Notes: generated from the sequence alone by a model not told the origin. Positions 9,357 to 19,711 are shown, numbered from the stretch's first letter. The stretch: DNA of 64,000 bases from Mangrovibacter yixingensis (GCF_020523985.1 NZ_JAIVKM010000005.1:124001-188000); one strand, 5' to 3'. Program-made: numbers and translations.

Positions 9357-11390
9357 TTAGTCGAAAAATTGCAATTGCGCCAGCCATGCTTTTAAAGCAT
9401 GTGCCTGCTTTTCATCGTACCAGAAGAGGATTTCCCCGGCTTCCTGCCGCTGTTGTACAAGCAAAGCTTTACGCCCGGTAAGCCCCAAAGACAGGCAAAG
9501 TGCAGCGACTGATTTACGTTCCTGCAACTCACCGCGTAATGCTGGTAATAATTCAGGGCACATATTGAGCGCCCGCATCAGGCTAGCCAGGCAAGACATT
9601 AACGGCCGGTGCCCCCAGGCAAAACCGGCCAGTTCACGCCAGTCGTTGGCGAATAGCTCACTGCCGGTATCTGGTTCACCTGGTAGTGGGAAAGGCAAGT
9701 AGGGTTGTAACCAGGCCTGGTTACGTGAAAGATGCCTGGATTCATTTGCAGCCAGTTCTTCTCCCGCCAGAGTAATTGGCAAAATCGCCATTGCCGTATA
9801 GCACCCACTGCTGGCTTCAAGGCTGGTTCCCAGGCGGGCTAAGCGGAAGCCGCAACGTGCCCAAAAGCGCCACAACTCTTGGGTAAAACCAAAGCTAACA
9901 GAAATATAATCGCAACCAGCCGGAACCTGGCGTTTTGCCTCAGCAATCAATGCCTGCCCTACACCGTTACGCTGAGCATCAGGATAAACAGCAATACGTG
10001 ATACTCGCCAGCCCGTTAACATAGCGGCTTGAGGTGAACCCCCGTGAGCAGCCAGGGACTGGGCGACAAGGTTCCCTCGCGGGCGGCGAAATCCGGCCCA
10101 AACTGCTTCGCTTAACTTTTGAGATAACCCACCCTCTTTGACCAGCCAGGTTGCGCCGATGGGTTTTCCCCCAACGTTCGCGGCAATAACATGCTGGCCT
10201 GGCGCATCCAGTAGGCGGCGTAAATCCAGTGGCGAAGTACGGTAATGCGCACTGGACAATAACCGGTATACATCTGTCAGCTCGTCAGGTGAAACAGTGC
10301 AAAAATCTGGCCCAGAAAGCATATTGCCAGAAACTGGCGTTGTATCTGTGCCTGATTCATCAAACAACAACAGGCTGGAGACAAATTGCTCCAAAGGACA
10401 ATCAGGGGCCCAGCGTACCGGCGTGTTCAGCACATAGCGGCGAGATACCAGCAACTGGCTACAGAGCTTGAGGATAAATCCCTGCCCGGTTCCTTCGTAC
10501 CCCTGAACCGTACTGATTAGTAATACCCGTGAAAAACCTTTAATCATTGCGGCCAGTTGTGGCAAGGGAATGGCGGCGGCTTCATCCACCACCAGCCAGT
10601 CAGCATGCGGAGTTTTACCGGAATGAATTTGTTCCAGTAAGGCATCCGGGGCAATAAACGCCAGTGGTTTATGAGCATGCTCAGCCATAACATCAGTTGC
10701 AACTCTGGCTGGGGCGCTGACCAAAACGGAGCCTGGCCAGGCACGAATCAACATACCGGCAAGTGCCGATTTGCCTCGCCCCCGGCCAGCCGTTACCACT
10801 GCGACACCGGATTTCATCGCCAATAGTTCATCACGAATAGTTGCCTGTTCGCGAAGTGGTTCACCTTTTACCGGGTGCCAAAAATTCGCTGAATGATTCT
10901 CAGGGAAAACTAAAGGTTGCCCTTGCTGCCACACCAGCATCTCTGCCGACTGGCTTTGCAGCACAGTAAGAAAACGGGCAATAAACTGTGGAGAAGGAGT
11001 GGGCTGCTGCTGGTCGTTCCAGCGGAGGCTGTCGCTGTCAGGTAGATTCGGCCAACGAGAAAAAGGCGGCACCAACATGACCAGCCAACTGCCAGCACAC
11101 AAGGTGCCAGCAAGAATGGCGAACGCTTCGGCATCAAAACCACGGCGAGCATCAAACACTGCATGATGAAACTCCCGGCCTAATAGCGTTCGCGCGTTAC
11201 GCGGGCTACATGCCCGACTGGTTTTATCACTAAGCCATAACCAGTCACCTGGCAGGTGGTGTTGCAGGTGTATCGCCTGGTTTTCACTCCAGGTGTCATC
11301 GCCAGCCAATACCAGTAAACGGCGCTGGCCAGCTCGCGCCATGCGTTGCGTTAAAGCCAGACAGTTTTCAATGGGGGAAAGGTCTACCAC
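9357..11390 (-). CDS. tmcA: TmcA tRNA(Met) cytidine acetyltransferase
   Basis: Acetylates the wobble cytidine of elongator tRNA-Met (ac4C34), using acetyl-CoA and ATP, to keep decoding accurate. The 677-residue product (671 in E. coli) has a DUF1726-type N-terminus, an RNA-helicase module with Walker A TAGRGRGKSALAG near 202-214 and Walker B WLVVDEAAAIPLP near 266-278, then a GNAT domain with RRPRGNLVAQSLA and VSRIAVYPDAQRNGVGQALI, and a tRNA-binding C-terminal region. The start appears to be GTG 11390, six bases after the ypfJ stop, and aligns with the E. coli N-terminus. The spacing implies translation coupled to ypfJ. Confidence 0.95.
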   Translation of the reverse strand: MVDLSPIENCLALTQRMARAGQRRLLVLAGDDTWSENQAIHLQHHLPGDWLWLSDKTSRACSPRNARTLLGREFHHAVFDARRGFDAEAFAILAGTLCAGSWLVMLVPPFSRWPNLPDSDSLRWNDQQQPTPSPQFIARFLTVLQSQSAEMLVWQQGQPLVFPENHSANFWHPVKGEPLREQATIRDELLAMKSGVAVVTAGRGRGKSALAGMLIRAWPGSVLVSAPARVATDVMAEHAHKPLAFIAPDALLEQIHSGKTPHADWLVVDEAAAIPLPQLAAMIKGFSRVLLISTVQGYEGTGQGFILKLCSQLLVSRRYVLNTPVRWAPDCPLEQFVSSLLLFDESGTDTTPVSGNMLSGPDFCTVSPDELTDVYRLLSSAHYRTSPLDLRRLLDAPGQHVIAANVGGKPIGATWLVKEGGLSQKLSEAVWAGFRRPRGNLVAQSLAAHGGSPQAAMLTGWRVSRIAVYPDAQRNGVGQALIAEAKRQVPAGCDYISVSFGFTQELWRFWARCGFRLARLGTSLEASSGCYTAMAILPITLAGEELAANESRHLSRNQAWLQPYLPFPLPGEPDTGSELFANDWRELAGFAWGHRPLMSCLASLMRALNMCPELLPALRGELQERKSVAALCLSLGLTGRKALLVQQRQEAGEILFWYDEKQAHALKAWLAQLQFFD

Positions 11391-11396
11391 GAAAGA

Positions 11397-12269
11397 TTAT
11401 ATCCGGGTATTGCCAAATGTATTACATGTAGCTGGGTCACCACTTTTAAAACCGCGGTTAAACCAGGTATAACGCTGCTCAGAAGTACCATGAGTGAAGC
11501 TGTCTGGAATAACTCGCCCCTGATTTTGCTGCTGTAAGCGGTCATCGCCAATGGCTTGTGCAGCATTTAGCGCTTCCTGCAAATCGCCTGCTTCCAGTAC
11601 CCCTTCTTGTTGCATTACATGGCCCCACACGCCTGCAAAGCAGTCTGCCTGCAATTCCATTTTCACCGACAGGCGGTTTGCCTCAACTTTTGTGGCGTGC
11701 TGCTGCAACTGGCGCACTTTAGCTTCCACGCCCAGTAGTTTCTGTACATGGTGCCCCACTTCATGGGCAATGACATAACCTTGAGCAAAATCCCCACCGG
11801 CACCCAGTTTCTGCTTCATATCGTCATAAAATGACAGGTCAATATAAACAGTAGTATCTGCCGGGCAGTAAAACGGCCCCATCACCGACTGCCCTGTTCC
11901 ACAACCGGTATGAGTGGCTCCCCGGTACATAACAAGGCGTGGCGGCTGCCAGTTTTTGCCCATTTGCTTAAACAGGCCTTGCCAGGTGTCTTCTGTAGTA
12001 GCCAAAATAATCGAGGTAAATTTCGCGGCTTCATCCTGTTTGGCGCCCGTTCGCGCAGTTTGCTGCTGAGCCGGTTGATACACCGGTTCACCTGTTATCA
12101 ACGCAGTAAGATCGACACCGTAATACCCAGCCACAGCAACCAGTACCAAAATAATCAGGCCGCTTTTCCCCCGGGGTAAACGCAAGCCCCTGCTCTGGTA
12201 CGCAGAACTGCGTTGCTGATTACGCCTGTCTTCTACATTCTCGCTCTCGCGACGCCCTTGCCAACGCAT
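11397..12269 (-). CDS. ypfJ: YpfJ zinc-metallopeptidase-like membrane protein
   Basis: Member of the neutral zinc metallopeptidase family PF04228 (called YpfJ in enterobacteria). The 290-residue product starts [17 protein letters not shown], has one membrane helix ([19 protein letters not shown], near residues 37-55) and a periplasmic domain with the HEVGHH zinc motif near residue 171 and a downstream glutamate in [31 protein letters not shown] is a family motif with a likely disulphide pair. No substrate is known. ATG 12269 is chosen because the 21 residues upstream in the longer frame match nothing in the family. tmcA follows after six bases. Confidence 0.93.
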   Translation of the reverse strand: MRWQGRRESENVEDRRNQQRSSAYQSRGLRLPRGKSGLIILVLVAVAGYYGVDLTALITGEPVYQPAQQQTARTGAKQDEAAKFTSIILATTEDTWQGLFKQMGKNWQPPRLVMYRGATHTGCGTGQSVMGPFYCPADTTVYIDLSFYDDMKQKLGAGGDFAQGYVIAHEVGHHVQKLLGVEAKVRQLQQHATKVEANRLSVKMELQADCFAGVWGHVMQQEGVLEAGDLQEALNAAQAIGDDRLQQQNQGRVIPDSFTHGTSEQRYTWFNRGFKSGDPATCNTFGNTRI

Positions 12270-12385
12270 AACAACCTCTTTTGGTGCGTATGAGATAACA
12301 AGATCCTGGATTATTTGGCCGGTGATTACCACTTAAAATAGACCAGGAAAAGGAAATGAAAGGCAGGGAAACGGAGGGTAGCAAA

Positions 12386-12417
12386 GCAGGCTGGCACAAA
12401 AGCGTGTACCAGCCTGC
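12386..12417 (-). terminator. Terminator after purC
   Basis: Stem GCAGGCTGG/CCAGCCTGC with a 14-base loop, then TTTGC on the minus strand, between purC and ypfJ. Probably ends the purC transcript. Confidence 0.65.
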
Positions 12418-12418
12418 A

Positions 12419-12434
12419 ACGGAAACGATTGCGT
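12419..12434 (-). promoter_or_regulatory. PurR-box-like sequence just behind purC
   Basis: Read on the minus strand the 16 bases are ACGCAATCGTTTCCGT, matching the PurR operator consensus ACGCAAACGTTTTCGT at 14 of 16 positions. It lies between the purC stop codon and the purC terminator, not in the purC promoter region, so a role as an operator is uncertain. It could be a chance match. Confidence 0.35.
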
Positions 12435-12436
12435 GG

Positions 12437-13150
12437 TTAGTCTAAATTAACACCCAAACGATGAGCGACTTCTTCATACGCTTCAATCAAACCACCAAGG
12501 CTTTGGCGGAAACGGTCTTTATCCATTTTATCCAGCGTATTTTTGTCCCACAGACGGCTACCATCCGGTGAGAATTCATCACCCAGTACAACCTGGCCTT
12601 TGAACAAACCGAACTCCAGTTTGAAATCGACCAAAATCAACCCTGCGTCATCAAACAGTTTTTTCAGGACGTCGTTGGCTTTGTAAGTCAACGCTTTCAT
12701 CTGAGCCAAATGTTCTTTGCTCACCCAGCCAAAGGTTTCGCAGTAAGATTCGTTCACCATCGGGTCATGCATGGCGTCATTCTTAAGAAACATGTCGAAC
12801 AGCGGCGGGTTCAGTTCAATGCCTTCTTCAATACCAAGGCGTTTTACCAGAGAGCCAGCGGCACGGTTACGCACAACACATTCAACAGGAACCATATCCA
12901 GTTTTTTCACCAAACACTCAGTGTCGGACAACAGCGCTTCCATCTGGGTTGGAATGCCCGCCTCTGCCAGTTTGGTCATAATGAAATGGTTGAATTTGTT
13001 ATTCACCATACCTTTACGATCAAACTGTTCAATACGCGCGCCATCCCCTGCTGACGTATCATTGCGGAACTCGAGTACCAACAGATCCGGATTCTCGGTG
13101 CTGTATACGGTCTTCGCTTTGCCACGATACAACTCAGCTTGCTTTTGCAT
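12437..13150 (-). CDS. purC: PurC phosphoribosylaminoimidazole-succinocarboxamide synthase
   Basis: SAICAR synthetase joins aspartate to CAIR with ATP in purine synthesis. The 237 residues equal the E. coli length. Typical stretches are [24 protein letters not shown] (ATP-binding N-terminal lobe), [19 protein letters not shown] and [10 protein letters not shown] with the substrate and magnesium residues. The start is ATG 13150 ([10 protein letters not shown]) behind CTGGAG. It follows dapA-bamC on the same strand, as in E. coli. A PurR-like sequence and a terminator lie immediately downstream. Confidence 0.97.
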   Translation of the reverse strand: MQKQAELYRGKAKTVYSTENPDLLVLEFRNDTSAGDGARIEQFDRKGMVNNKFNHFIMTKLAEAGIPTQMEALLSDTECLVKKLDMVPVECVVRNRAAGSLVKRLGIEEGIELNPPLFDMFLKNDAMHDPMVNESYCETFGWVSKEHLAQMKALTYKANDVLKKLFDDAGLILVDFKLEFGLFKGQVVLGDEFSPDGSRLWDKNTLDKMDKDRFRQSLGGLIEAYEEVAHRLGVNLD

Positions 13151-13236
13151 CTTTAATTACTCCAGGTTTAACGACCACTGAGTGGCCTGATGATGTTGAG
13201 CCAGGTAGCCAGACTCTTAACGCGAAATCAAGATAC

Positions 13237-13261
13237 AAAGGGCCGGATAAACCGGCCCTTT
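13237..13261. terminator. Hairpin between bamC and purC
   Basis: Ten-base-pair stem AAAGGGCCGG/CCGGCCCTTT with a five-base loop lies three bases beyond the bamC stop. The T run on the minus strand is short (TTTG), so it may only partly separate dapA-bamC from purC. Confidence 0.65.
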
Positions 13262-13264
13262 CTA

Positions 13265-14296
13265 TTACTTATTAAATGCGGCCTGGAAAACCGCCACCAA
13301 CGCATCGTTTTGCGACTGCGTAAGTATGTGCCCTTTCGGGTCAGTAAACTGCAGGCTGCTACGGTTGTCTAAATCACCCACCTGGAGCTTGTAATCCCCA
13401 GAAGGCAAGTTTGGATCCCGTGCACCCAGTTCACGCCATGCACTGTCAGAAACTGGTTTGTATGTCACAGACAGGTTCCCCTGGGAACGTGTTCTGTCTG
13501 TTACTTTCATCCCCATTTTCCCCAGTGCAGCGGGCAGTTTATCCCAGACCATGTTGAATGGCGCACGCACCACCAACATAGGCAACCCGGTATCATCAGC
13601 GCCGCTTTGGACATCGATTTCCCGGATCCCATGGTTGTTGGCATTCAATTGCGCATTCTGAGACTGATCAACACCCGCTGCGATATTGTTCAGCATTTCG
13701 GTGCTGTAACGCTGCATAGATGCGGCATCTGCAACCGGCTTTTCATTTTGTTCAAGGTTAAGCAGGCGGACAACAACAGCCTGTTGGTAACCTTGCGGTT
13801 TCACACTGATTTGATAGCGACCACGATATTGTTCGTCTTCATCGGCACGATTCCACTGAACCCAGTCAGTGGTCAGGGTCTTGCTCGCATCATCACGCTT
13901 CATAATCGGGTAATTATGAGCCTGAACCGCGCTGACAACCTGCGCCCACAGTGCGTTATCGCTACCGCGTTCCACTAATAATGAGGCTGTGTCACCCGTG
14001 AACTGAGTACGCGCACCACTTACCAACGCCAATGGCTGTGCTGGTGGGCGAATATCCAGAGCCAGGCCTACTGCACCTTTGCTGTTACTTGCAGGAATTG
14101 TGTAATCACCGCTTTCAATTGGCAAAATCATGCCCGATGGCGAGTGCAATTCAGCAAGTGGTGTGGCAGAGAGGTAAACCTCATTGCCATTTACCTGGCG
14201 TTTATAACGGGAATCGGAACTACAGGCCGCCAACAGCATGACCAGCGAAAGGCTGACTACTTTGGCTACCTGTGATTTCTGTACTGAATAAGCCAT
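13265..14296 (-). CDS. bamC: BamC outer-membrane assembly lipoprotein
   Basis: Lipoprotein of the BAM complex that folds beta-barrel proteins into the outer membrane together with BamA, B, D and E. The 343-residue precursor (MAYSVQKSQ) has a signal peptide ending in the lipobox LLAAC near residue 25. An unstructured segment ([16 protein letters not shown]) known to bind BamD follows, then two helix-grip domains ending [16 protein letters not shown] 14296 is chosen; the frame one codon longer opens with TTG. dapA ends 15 bases upstream, so the two are co-transcribed. Confidence 0.97.
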   Translation of the reverse strand: MAYSVQKSQVAKVVSLSLVMLLAACSSDSRYKRQVNGNEVYLSATPLAELHSPSGMILPIESGDYTIPASNSKGAVGLALDIRPPAQPLALVSGARTQFTGDTASLLVERGSDNALWAQVVSAVQAHNYPIMKRDDASKTLTTDWVQWNRADEDEQYRGRYQISVKPQGYQQAVVVRLLNLEQNEKPVADAASMQRYSTEMLNNIAAGVDQSQNAQLNANNHGIREIDVQSGADDTGLPMLVVRAPFNMVWDKLPAALGKMGMKVTDRTRSQGNLSVTYKPVSDSAWRELGARDPNLPSGDYKLQVGDLDNRSSLQFTDPKGHILTQSQNDALVAVFQAAFNK

Positions 14297-14311
14297 CAAA
14301 TCTCCCTAACG

Positions 14312-15190
14312 TTACAGCAAACCGGCATGTTTGAGTGCGTTGGTAATGACCGGAACACTGGCATCTGTCAGTGGTGTCATTGGTAAACGCATCGTGTCGG
14401 TTGCTACAAGCCCCAACTCCTTACAGGCCCATTTCACCGGGATTGGATTGGGTTCTACAAATAATTTATGGTGCAACGGCATTAAACGTTTATTGATTTC
14501 ACGCGCCTGCGCAAAATGCCCTGCGGCAGAAAGGCGGCATACTTCTGCCATCTCGCGAGCCGCAACGTTAGCTGTTACGGAAATCACACCATCACCACCA
14601 AGTTGCATAAAATCAAGTGCGCTGGCGTCATCACCACTTAACAGGATGAAATCATCCTGAACCAGGTCTTTGATCTGGTTAACGCGACTTAAGTTCCCGG
14701 TTGCTTCTTTAATCCCGATGATATTTTTTATTTCAGACAAACGCGCCACCGTCTCTGGCAACATGTCACATCCGGTACGGGACGGCACATTATACAGAAT
14801 TTGCGGCAAACTCGTATTTTCTGCGATAGCTTTAAAATGCTGGTACACACCTTCCTGAGTAGGACGGTTGTAATATGGCGTGACAGTCAGGCAACCAACA
14901 ACGCCAGAATCGTTAAAGCGTTGCGTTAAAGAGATGGCTTCAGAAGTGGCATTGGCACCTGTACCTGCAATAACCGGTATTCGGCCATCAGCCAGTTCCA
15001 GTGTCAACATGACGACATCACCATGCTCATCATGACTCAGTGTGGCAGATTCGCCAGTCGTCCCTACTGAAACAATCGCCGACGTTCCGTTATCGACATG
15101 ATAATCAACCAGTTTTTTCAGGCTTGACCGACAGACATTACCTTTAGCATCCATCGGTGTAATAAGCGCTACAAGACTTCCCGTGAACAT
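14312..15190 (-). CDS. dapA: DapA 4-hydroxy-tetrahydrodipicolinate synthase
   Basis: First committed enzyme of the diaminopimelate/lysine branch; condenses pyruvate with aspartate semialdehyde. The 292 residues match E. coli. The Schiff-base lysine is in [10 protein letters not shown] near residue 161, the catalytic tyrosine in [11 protein letters not shown] near 133, and the substrate-binding pair in [13 protein letters not shown] near 44-45. ATG 15190 ([14 protein letters not shown]) is chosen; the frame starting at 15208 adds six unmatched residues. No lysine riboswitch is visible upstream, consistent with enterobacterial dapA. The gene is divergent from gcvR. Confidence 0.97.
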   Translation of the reverse strand: MFTGSLVALITPMDAKGNVCRSSLKKLVDYHVDNGTSAIVSVGTTGESATLSHDEHGDVVMLTLELADGRIPVIAGTGANATSEAISLTQRFNDSGVVGCLTVTPYYNRPTQEGVYQHFKAIAENTSLPQILYNVPSRTGCDMLPETVARLSEIKNIIGIKEATGNLSRVNQIKDLVQDDFILLSGDDASALDFMQLGGDGVISVTANVAAREMAEVCRLSAAGHFAQAREINKRLMPLHHKLFVEPNPIPVKWACKELGLVATDTMRLPMTPLTDASVPVITNALKHAGLL

Positions 15191-15335
15191 TGCCCATCCT
15201 CTCCGCAAACAAGTGCGTCAATGGTACGTTTTGTAATGTCAGAAAAGCAAGCGCACAAAGGCTTATGCGCGGTTGTACACAGGTTTTTTTTGTGCTTTCC
15301 TAATGTAACTCCATCGTTTCGCAGGAAGATTCCGT

Positions 15336-15893
15336 TTGACGCCTTCATCACAACACTATCTGGTTATCACAGCATTGGGCACTGATCGCCCAGGGATCGT
15401 GAACACAATTACCCGCCATGTCAGCAGTTGCGGCTGTAATATCGAGGACAGCCGTCTGGCGATGCTGGGTGAAGAGTTCACGTTCATCATGCTGCTTTCT
15501 GGCTCCTGGAACGCAATTACGCTTATTGAATCGACCCTGCCGTTGAAAGGAGCCGAGCTGGATTTACTGATTGTAATGAAGCGAACAGTGGCTCATGACC
15601 GCGAAGCGATGCCATCAACCGTGTGGGTTCAGGTGGAAGTCGAAGACTCAGTGCATATCATTGAGCGCTTCACCGCTTTATTTGATGAATGGCACATGAA
15701 TATTGCCGAATTAGTCTCCCGAACCCAACCCGCACAGGATAATTTGCCGCCACAGTTATATATTCAAATTACGGCGCACAGTCCGGCGTCGCAAAATGCA
15801 TCAGAAATCGAGCAGGCATTCAAAGACCTGTGTACAGAACTCGATGCACAAGGCACTATTAACGTGGTGAATTACCAACAGCAAGATGAATAA
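15336..15893 (+). CDS. gcvR: GcvR, repressor partner of GcvA
   Basis: Controls the glycine cleavage operon by binding GcvA when glycine is scarce, rather than by binding DNA itself. The 185-residue product has two ACT domains (near 6-75 and 95-170), the first containing ALGTDRPGIVNTITRHVSSCGCNIEDSRLAMLG in pieces conserved with E. coli GcvR. The start codon is TTG 15336 behind GCAGGAAG, giving the MTxSSQHYLVIT start of homologues; no ATG fits. bcp follows after 15 bases in the same operon. The C-terminus is slightly shorter than in E. coli (190 residues). Confidence 0.95.
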   Translation: MTPSSQHYLVITALGTDRPGIVNTITRHVSSCGCNIEDSRLAMLGEEFTFIMLLSGSWNAITLIESTLPLKGAELDLLIVMKRTVAHDREAMPSTVWVQVEVEDSVHIIERFTALFDEWHMNIAELVSRTQPAQDNLPPQLYIQITAHSPASQNASEIEQAFKDLCTELDAQGTINVVNYQQQDE

Positions 15894-15908
15894 AGACGGA
15901 GAGTCGTA

Positions 15909-16379
15909 ATGAACCCACTGAAAGCCGGTGATACCGCACCGAAATTTAGTTTGCTTGATCAGGATGGCGAACAAGTAAATTTGACCGACTTCCAGGGACA
16001 GCGTGTTCTGGTCTACTTCTACCCCAAAGCAATGACACCAGGATGCACCGTACAGGCTTGTGGCCTGCGCGATAACATGGATGAATTAAAACAATTCAAT
16101 GTTGAAATTTTGGGCATCAGTACAGATAAACCAGAGAAGCTTTCACGCTTCGCAGAGAAAGAACTTCTGAACTTTACGCTGCTCTCTGATGAAGACCACC
16201 AGGTTTGCGAGCAATTTGGTATCTGGGGAGAGAAAAGTTTCATGGGCAAAACCTACGACGGCATACATCGCACCAGTTTCCTGGTTAATGCCGACGGTGT
16301 TATTGAGCATGTATTTGATGATTTTAAAACCAGCAATCACCACGATATCGTGCTGGGCTGGTTGAAAGCCAATAGCTGA
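15909..16379 (+). CDS. bcp: Bcp thiol peroxidase (peroxiredoxin)
   Basis: Atypical 2-Cys peroxiredoxin that reduces hydrogen peroxide and organic hydroperoxides with thioredoxin. The 156 residues match E. coli Bcp. The peroxidatic cysteine is in YPKAMTPGCTVQACGLRD (near residue 46), and the resolving cysteine is five residues later in the same motif. WGEKSFMGKTYDGIHRTSFL is the family dimer and active-site segment. A ribosome site GGAGAGTCGT precedes the ATG. The gene is co-directional with gcvR and convergent with perM. Confidence 0.97.
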   Translation: MNPLKAGDTAPKFSLLDQDGEQVNLTDFQGQRVLVYFYPKAMTPGCTVQACGLRDNMDELKQFNVEILGISTDKPEKLSRFAEKELLNFTLLSDEDHQVCEQFGIWGEKSFMGKTYDGIHRTSFLVNADGVIEHVFDDFKTSNHHDIVLGWLKANS

Positions 16380-16405
16380 TCCTCTCAGCGCCTGAATACA
16401 TAATA

Positions 16406-16428
16406 AAGCCGGCATTAAGCCGGCTTTT
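16406..16428. terminator. Bidirectional terminator between bcp and perM
   Basis: AAGCCGGC/GCCGGCTT stem with a five-base loop and TTTT on the plus strand lies between two convergent genes. Confidence 0.85.
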
Positions 16429-16448
16429 GCTTCATTTAGGATTGTTTT

Positions 16449-17519
16449 TCAGGAAAGACGGTCTTCACGGTTCACACTCTCCGGCCACGCATGGACAACC
16501 GCTTTAATTAACGTTGCCAGCGGAATGGCGAAGAAGACACCCCAGAACCCCCAAAGCCCACCAAAAATAACTACCGAAAGAATAATCACTAATGGGTGCA
16601 GGTTCACTGCCTCAGAGAATAATACCGGCACCAATAAGTTGCCATCGAGCGCCTGAATAATCAGGTACGCCACGAAACAACTCCAGAATTCGGTACCCAG
16701 GCCAAACTGGAACATCGCCACCCCAACCACTGGCACAGTAACCACAAATGCGCCGATATAAGGGATCAGCACAGATACACCAACCAGCACAGCGAGGAGC
16801 AGCGAATAGTTCAGCCCAAATAGCAGGAAACAGATATACGACACAACCCCAACAATCACCATTTCTACCACTTTACCGCGAATGTAATTGGTGATTTGCT
16901 GGTTCATCTCTATCCATACCTGGCCTGCCAACCCCCGGTTTTTCGGCAGCACACGGCGCACCGCGTTAATCATCTGTGCCTTATCCTTCAACAGGAAAAA
17001 GACCATTAACGGCACCAGTACCAGATAGATGGATAAAGTGAGTAAACCCACTAAGGAAGCCAGCGAAAACTTCACGACAGAATCGCCAACCGTTATCATT
17101 CGGGCTCGCAGGTTTTCCGCCATCGCATCAATAATGCCAGCATCCATCAATGCCGGATAACGCTTGGGCAATGTTGCAGCGTAATCTGATAACTTATTGA
17201 GCATGCCGGGCATATCTCGAATCAAGTTAATACCCTGCTGCCACGCCACCGGGCCAACAAAAAACACCATAAGCAGCAAAATACCGGCAAACAGAATCAG
17301 CACAACCGATGTTGCCAAACGGCGTGAGCACCCCATCCGTTCCAGGCGTGTAGTGGGCCACTCCAACAAATAGGCCAGAACAATAGCGACCAGTAGCGGG
17401 GCTAGTAGACTATGAAAAAAGAATAAGATCCCAAAACCGAAAACTAAAATTACCAGCAATGCAATCGCTTCCGGGTCACTGAACCGGCGCCGATACCACT
17501 GCATTAACATTTCGAGCAT
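16449..17519 (-). CDS. perM: PerM, AI-2E family transporter-like membrane protein
   Basis: Predicted permease of the AI-2 exporter-like superfamily (PF01594), 356 residues against 353 in E. coli. It starts MLEMLMQWYRRRFSDPEAIALL and has about eight membrane helices, including a hydrophobic pair near residues 18-60 and the conserved C-terminal block GNLLVPVLFSEAVNLHPLVI followed by FGGLWGFWGVFFAIPLATL. Substrate unknown. ATG 17519 is preceded by GGGAAGGAAG; the frame can be extended 63 codons upstream, but that part is AT-rich and unlike the family. It is divergent from bepA. Confidence 0.94.
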   Translation of the reverse strand: MLEMLMQWYRRRFSDPEAIALLVILVFGFGILFFFHSLLAPLLVAIVLAYLLEWPTTRLERMGCSRRLATSVVLILFAGILLLMVFFVGPVAWQQGINLIRDMPGMLNKLSDYAATLPKRYPALMDAGIIDAMAENLRARMITVGDSVVKFSLASLVGLLTLSIYLVLVPLMVFFLLKDKAQMINAVRRVLPKNRGLAGQVWIEMNQQITNYIRGKVVEMVIVGVVSYICFLLFGLNYSLLLAVLVGVSVLIPYIGAFVVTVPVVGVAMFQFGLGTEFWSCFVAYLIIQALDGNLLVPVLFSEAVNLHPLVIILSVVIFGGLWGFWGVFFAIPLATLIKAVVHAWPESVNREDRLS

Positions 17520-17755
17520 AGCTTCCTTCCCTGTCCTCATTAGCAAAGCATCTGGCGAATTGTATCTAAATGTCACAAGAAAGACTTCGTTTTTTGTTTT
17601 TTTGCTCTGCACGATATTCTTTATATATCTATACAGTAGTGTTATGTAATTGCGCTTGTTCCCATAAATGACTGTGCGATACTGCAAGCGCCATCTGTCA
17701 TGTGGCACAGGTAGAGTAGAAGACCTGATTACACCATAACAACAGGAAGAGAGTT
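17520..17755. promoter_or_regulatory. Divergent promoter region of perM and bepA
   Basis: A 236-base gap between divergently read genes must hold both promoters. The AT-rich centre contains TATATCTATACAGTAG and similar stretches. In E. coli bepA is a SigmaE target; I could not place a convincing SigmaE -35/-10 pair by eye. Confidence 0.5.
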
Positions 17756-19219
17756 ATGTTCAGTGTGTTAAAAAAATCATTGGTTGCATCGCTGATACTT
17801 AGCATGCTTGCCGGGCAGGTTGCTCCGGCATTTGCCAGTGGTACCGATGATTTGCCTGATATGGGCACCTCAGCAGGTAGCACATTATCAATCGGCCAGG
17901 AAATGGAGATGGGGGATTACTATGTCCGCCAGTTGCGAGGCAGTGCACCGCTTATCAACGATCCGCTATTAAGCCAGTACATTAACAAACTGGGTATGCG
18001 CCTGGTTTCACATGCCAACTCAGTAAGAACGCCGTTCCACTTCTACTTAATCAACAGTGATGAACTTAACGCCTTCGCGTTCTTTGGTGGCAACGTTGTT
18101 CTGCATTCTGCCTTATTTCGTTTTTCAGATAACGAAAGCCAGTTAGCCTCTGTCATGGCGCATGAAATTTCCCACGTCACACAACGCCACCTGGCGCGTG
18201 CCATGGAAGACCAAAAACGCAATGCCCCCTTGACCTGGGTTGGTGCTTTGGGTTCTATTTTGCTGGCAATGGCAAACCCTCAGGCCGGTATGGCAGCCTT
18301 GACCGGTACACTCGCTGGCGCTCAGCAGGGCATTATCAGCTTCACACAACAAAATGAACAGGAAGCTGACCGTATCGGTATTCAGGTGTTGCAACGCTCA
18401 GGTTTTGACCCTCAGGCAATGCCTGCCTTTATGGAAAAATTGCTCGACCAGTCTCGTTATGCATCCCGTCCGCCAGAGATTTTGCTGACACACCCATTAC
18501 CTGAAAGCCGCCTGGCCGATGCCCGTAACCGTGCCAACCAAATGCCGCATGTCGTAGTGCACTCATCAGAAGATTTCTACATGGCAAAAGCCCGCGTATT
18601 GGGTATGTATAATTCTGGACAAAATCAGTTGACCAGTGATCTGCTCGACAACTGGACAAAAGGCAATATTCGCCAACAGCACGCAGCACAGTATGGCCGG
18701 GCTATTCTGGCGCTGGAAGCCAATAAATATGCTGATGCCAATAAGCTTCTGCAGCCGTTACTGGCAGCCCAACCTAATGATCCTTGGTATTTGGATCTCG
18801 CGACTGATATTGATCTGGGGCTGAAGAAAACATCAGAAGCTATAGCCCGGCTACAAAAAACACCCGATTTACGTAATGATCCTGTGCTTCAGCTTAACCT
18901 GGCTAACGCGCTGATTCAGGGCGGGCAAAATGCTCAGGCAGCTCAACTACTCAACCGCTATACCTTTAGTAACCCCAACGACACCAATGGCTGGGATTTG
19001 CTCGCACAGGCAGAAGCAGCCTTGGGTAACCGGGATCAGGAACTGGCTGCTCGGGCTGAAAACCTGGCCCTCACCGGCAAAATAGACCAGGCCATAACGA
19101 CCCTCAGCTCGGCGAGTTCACAAGTAAAACTGGGTAGCCTGCAACAGCAGCGCTATGACGCACGTATTGACCAGTTACGCCAGTTGCAGCAACGTTTTAA
19201 AACATATGAGAAAAGGTAA
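17756..19219 (+). CDS. bepA: BepA periplasmic metalloprotease/chaperone
   Basis: Maintains outer-membrane integrity by helping LptD mature and by degrading stalled beta-barrel proteins. The 487-residue precursor equals the E. coli length. It has a signal peptide cleaved near APAFAS (residue 28), an M48 protease domain with HEISH zinc motif near residue 136 and the third ligand in EQEADRIG, and a C-terminal TPR domain (from about 310) that contacts the BAM complex. GGAAGAGAGTT precedes the ATG. yfgD follows after nine bases. Confidence 0.97.
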   Translation: MFSVLKKSLVASLILSMLAGQVAPAFASGTDDLPDMGTSAGSTLSIGQEMEMGDYYVRQLRGSAPLINDPLLSQYINKLGMRLVSHANSVRTPFHFYLINSDELNAFAFFGGNVVLHSALFRFSDNESQLASVMAHEISHVTQRHLARAMEDQKRNAPLTWVGALGSILLAMANPQAGMAALTGTLAGAQQGIISFTQQNEQEADRIGIQVLQRSGFDPQAMPAFMEKLLDQSRYASRPPEILLTHPLPESRLADARNRANQMPHVVVHSSEDFYMAKARVLGMYNSGQNQLTSDLLDNWTKGNIRQQHAAQYGRAILALEANKYADANKLLQPLLAAQPNDPWYLDLATDIDLGLKKTSEAIARLQKTPDLRNDPVLQLNLANALIQGGQNAQAAQLLNRYTFSNPNDTNGWDLLAQAEAALGNRDQELAARAENLALTGKIDQAITTLSSASSQVKLGSLQQQRYDARIDQLRQLQQRFKTYEKR

Positions 19220-19228
19220 AACAGCACA

Positions 19229-19582
19229 ATGAAACCAGCAGTCACTATTTATCACAACCCACGTTGTTCCAAAAGCCGTGAAACGCTGGCATTGCTGAAA
19301 GAAAAACAGATTGAGCCAGAAGTGGTGCTTTATCTGGATTCGCCGCCCTCTGCCAGCACAATAAAAACGCTGTTGGGCCAGTTGGGTATGGGCAGTGCAC
19401 GCCAGCTAATGCGAACGAAAGAAGCGCTATATAAAGAACTTAATCTTGCTGATGAAACCAGTGAAGATGCGCTGATTGACGCCATGGTCAAGCATCCGAA
19501 GTTAATTGAGCGCCCAATTGTGATTAGCAACGGGAAAGCTCGGCTGGGCAGGCCACCAGAACAAGTGCTGGATATTATTTGA
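19229..19582 (+). CDS. yfgD: YfgD, arsenate-reductase-like protein
   Basis: ArsC-family protein of 117 residues with the active-site loop YHNPRCSKSRETLALL, in which the cysteine near residue 13 corresponds to the arsenate reductase nucleophile. The three basic positions of ArsC appear in part (MRTKEALYKE and LIERPIVISNGKARLGRPPE). This is closer to true glutaredoxin-coupled ArsC than YffB is, but the gene is not in an ars operon, so physiological arsenate reduction is uncertain. It is the second gene of the bepA-yfgD unit and is followed at once by a terminator. Confidence 0.92.
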   Translation: MKPAVTIYHNPRCSKSRETLALLKEKQIEPEVVLYLDSPPSASTIKTLLGQLGMGSARQLMRTKEALYKELNLADETSEDALIDAMVKHPKLIERPIVISNGKARLGRPPEQVLDII

Positions 19583-19590
19583 CAGAGATT

Positions 19591-19615
19591 AACGCAGCGC
19601 ATGGCGCTGCGTTTT
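19591..19615. terminator. Terminator after yfgD
   Basis: AACGCAGCGC/GCGCTGCGTT stem with three-base loop, then TTA, eight bases past the yfgD stop. Strong intrinsic-type hairpin serving the plus strand. Confidence 0.85.
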
Positions 19616-19711
19616 ACATTGGCATAGATAGCTATGTGGCGTTCGACAAGGCCAGGAATACTAACCGCAAATCAGGTACTGAAAAAACCTTTCCAGAACG
19701 GCCAGTCATAA

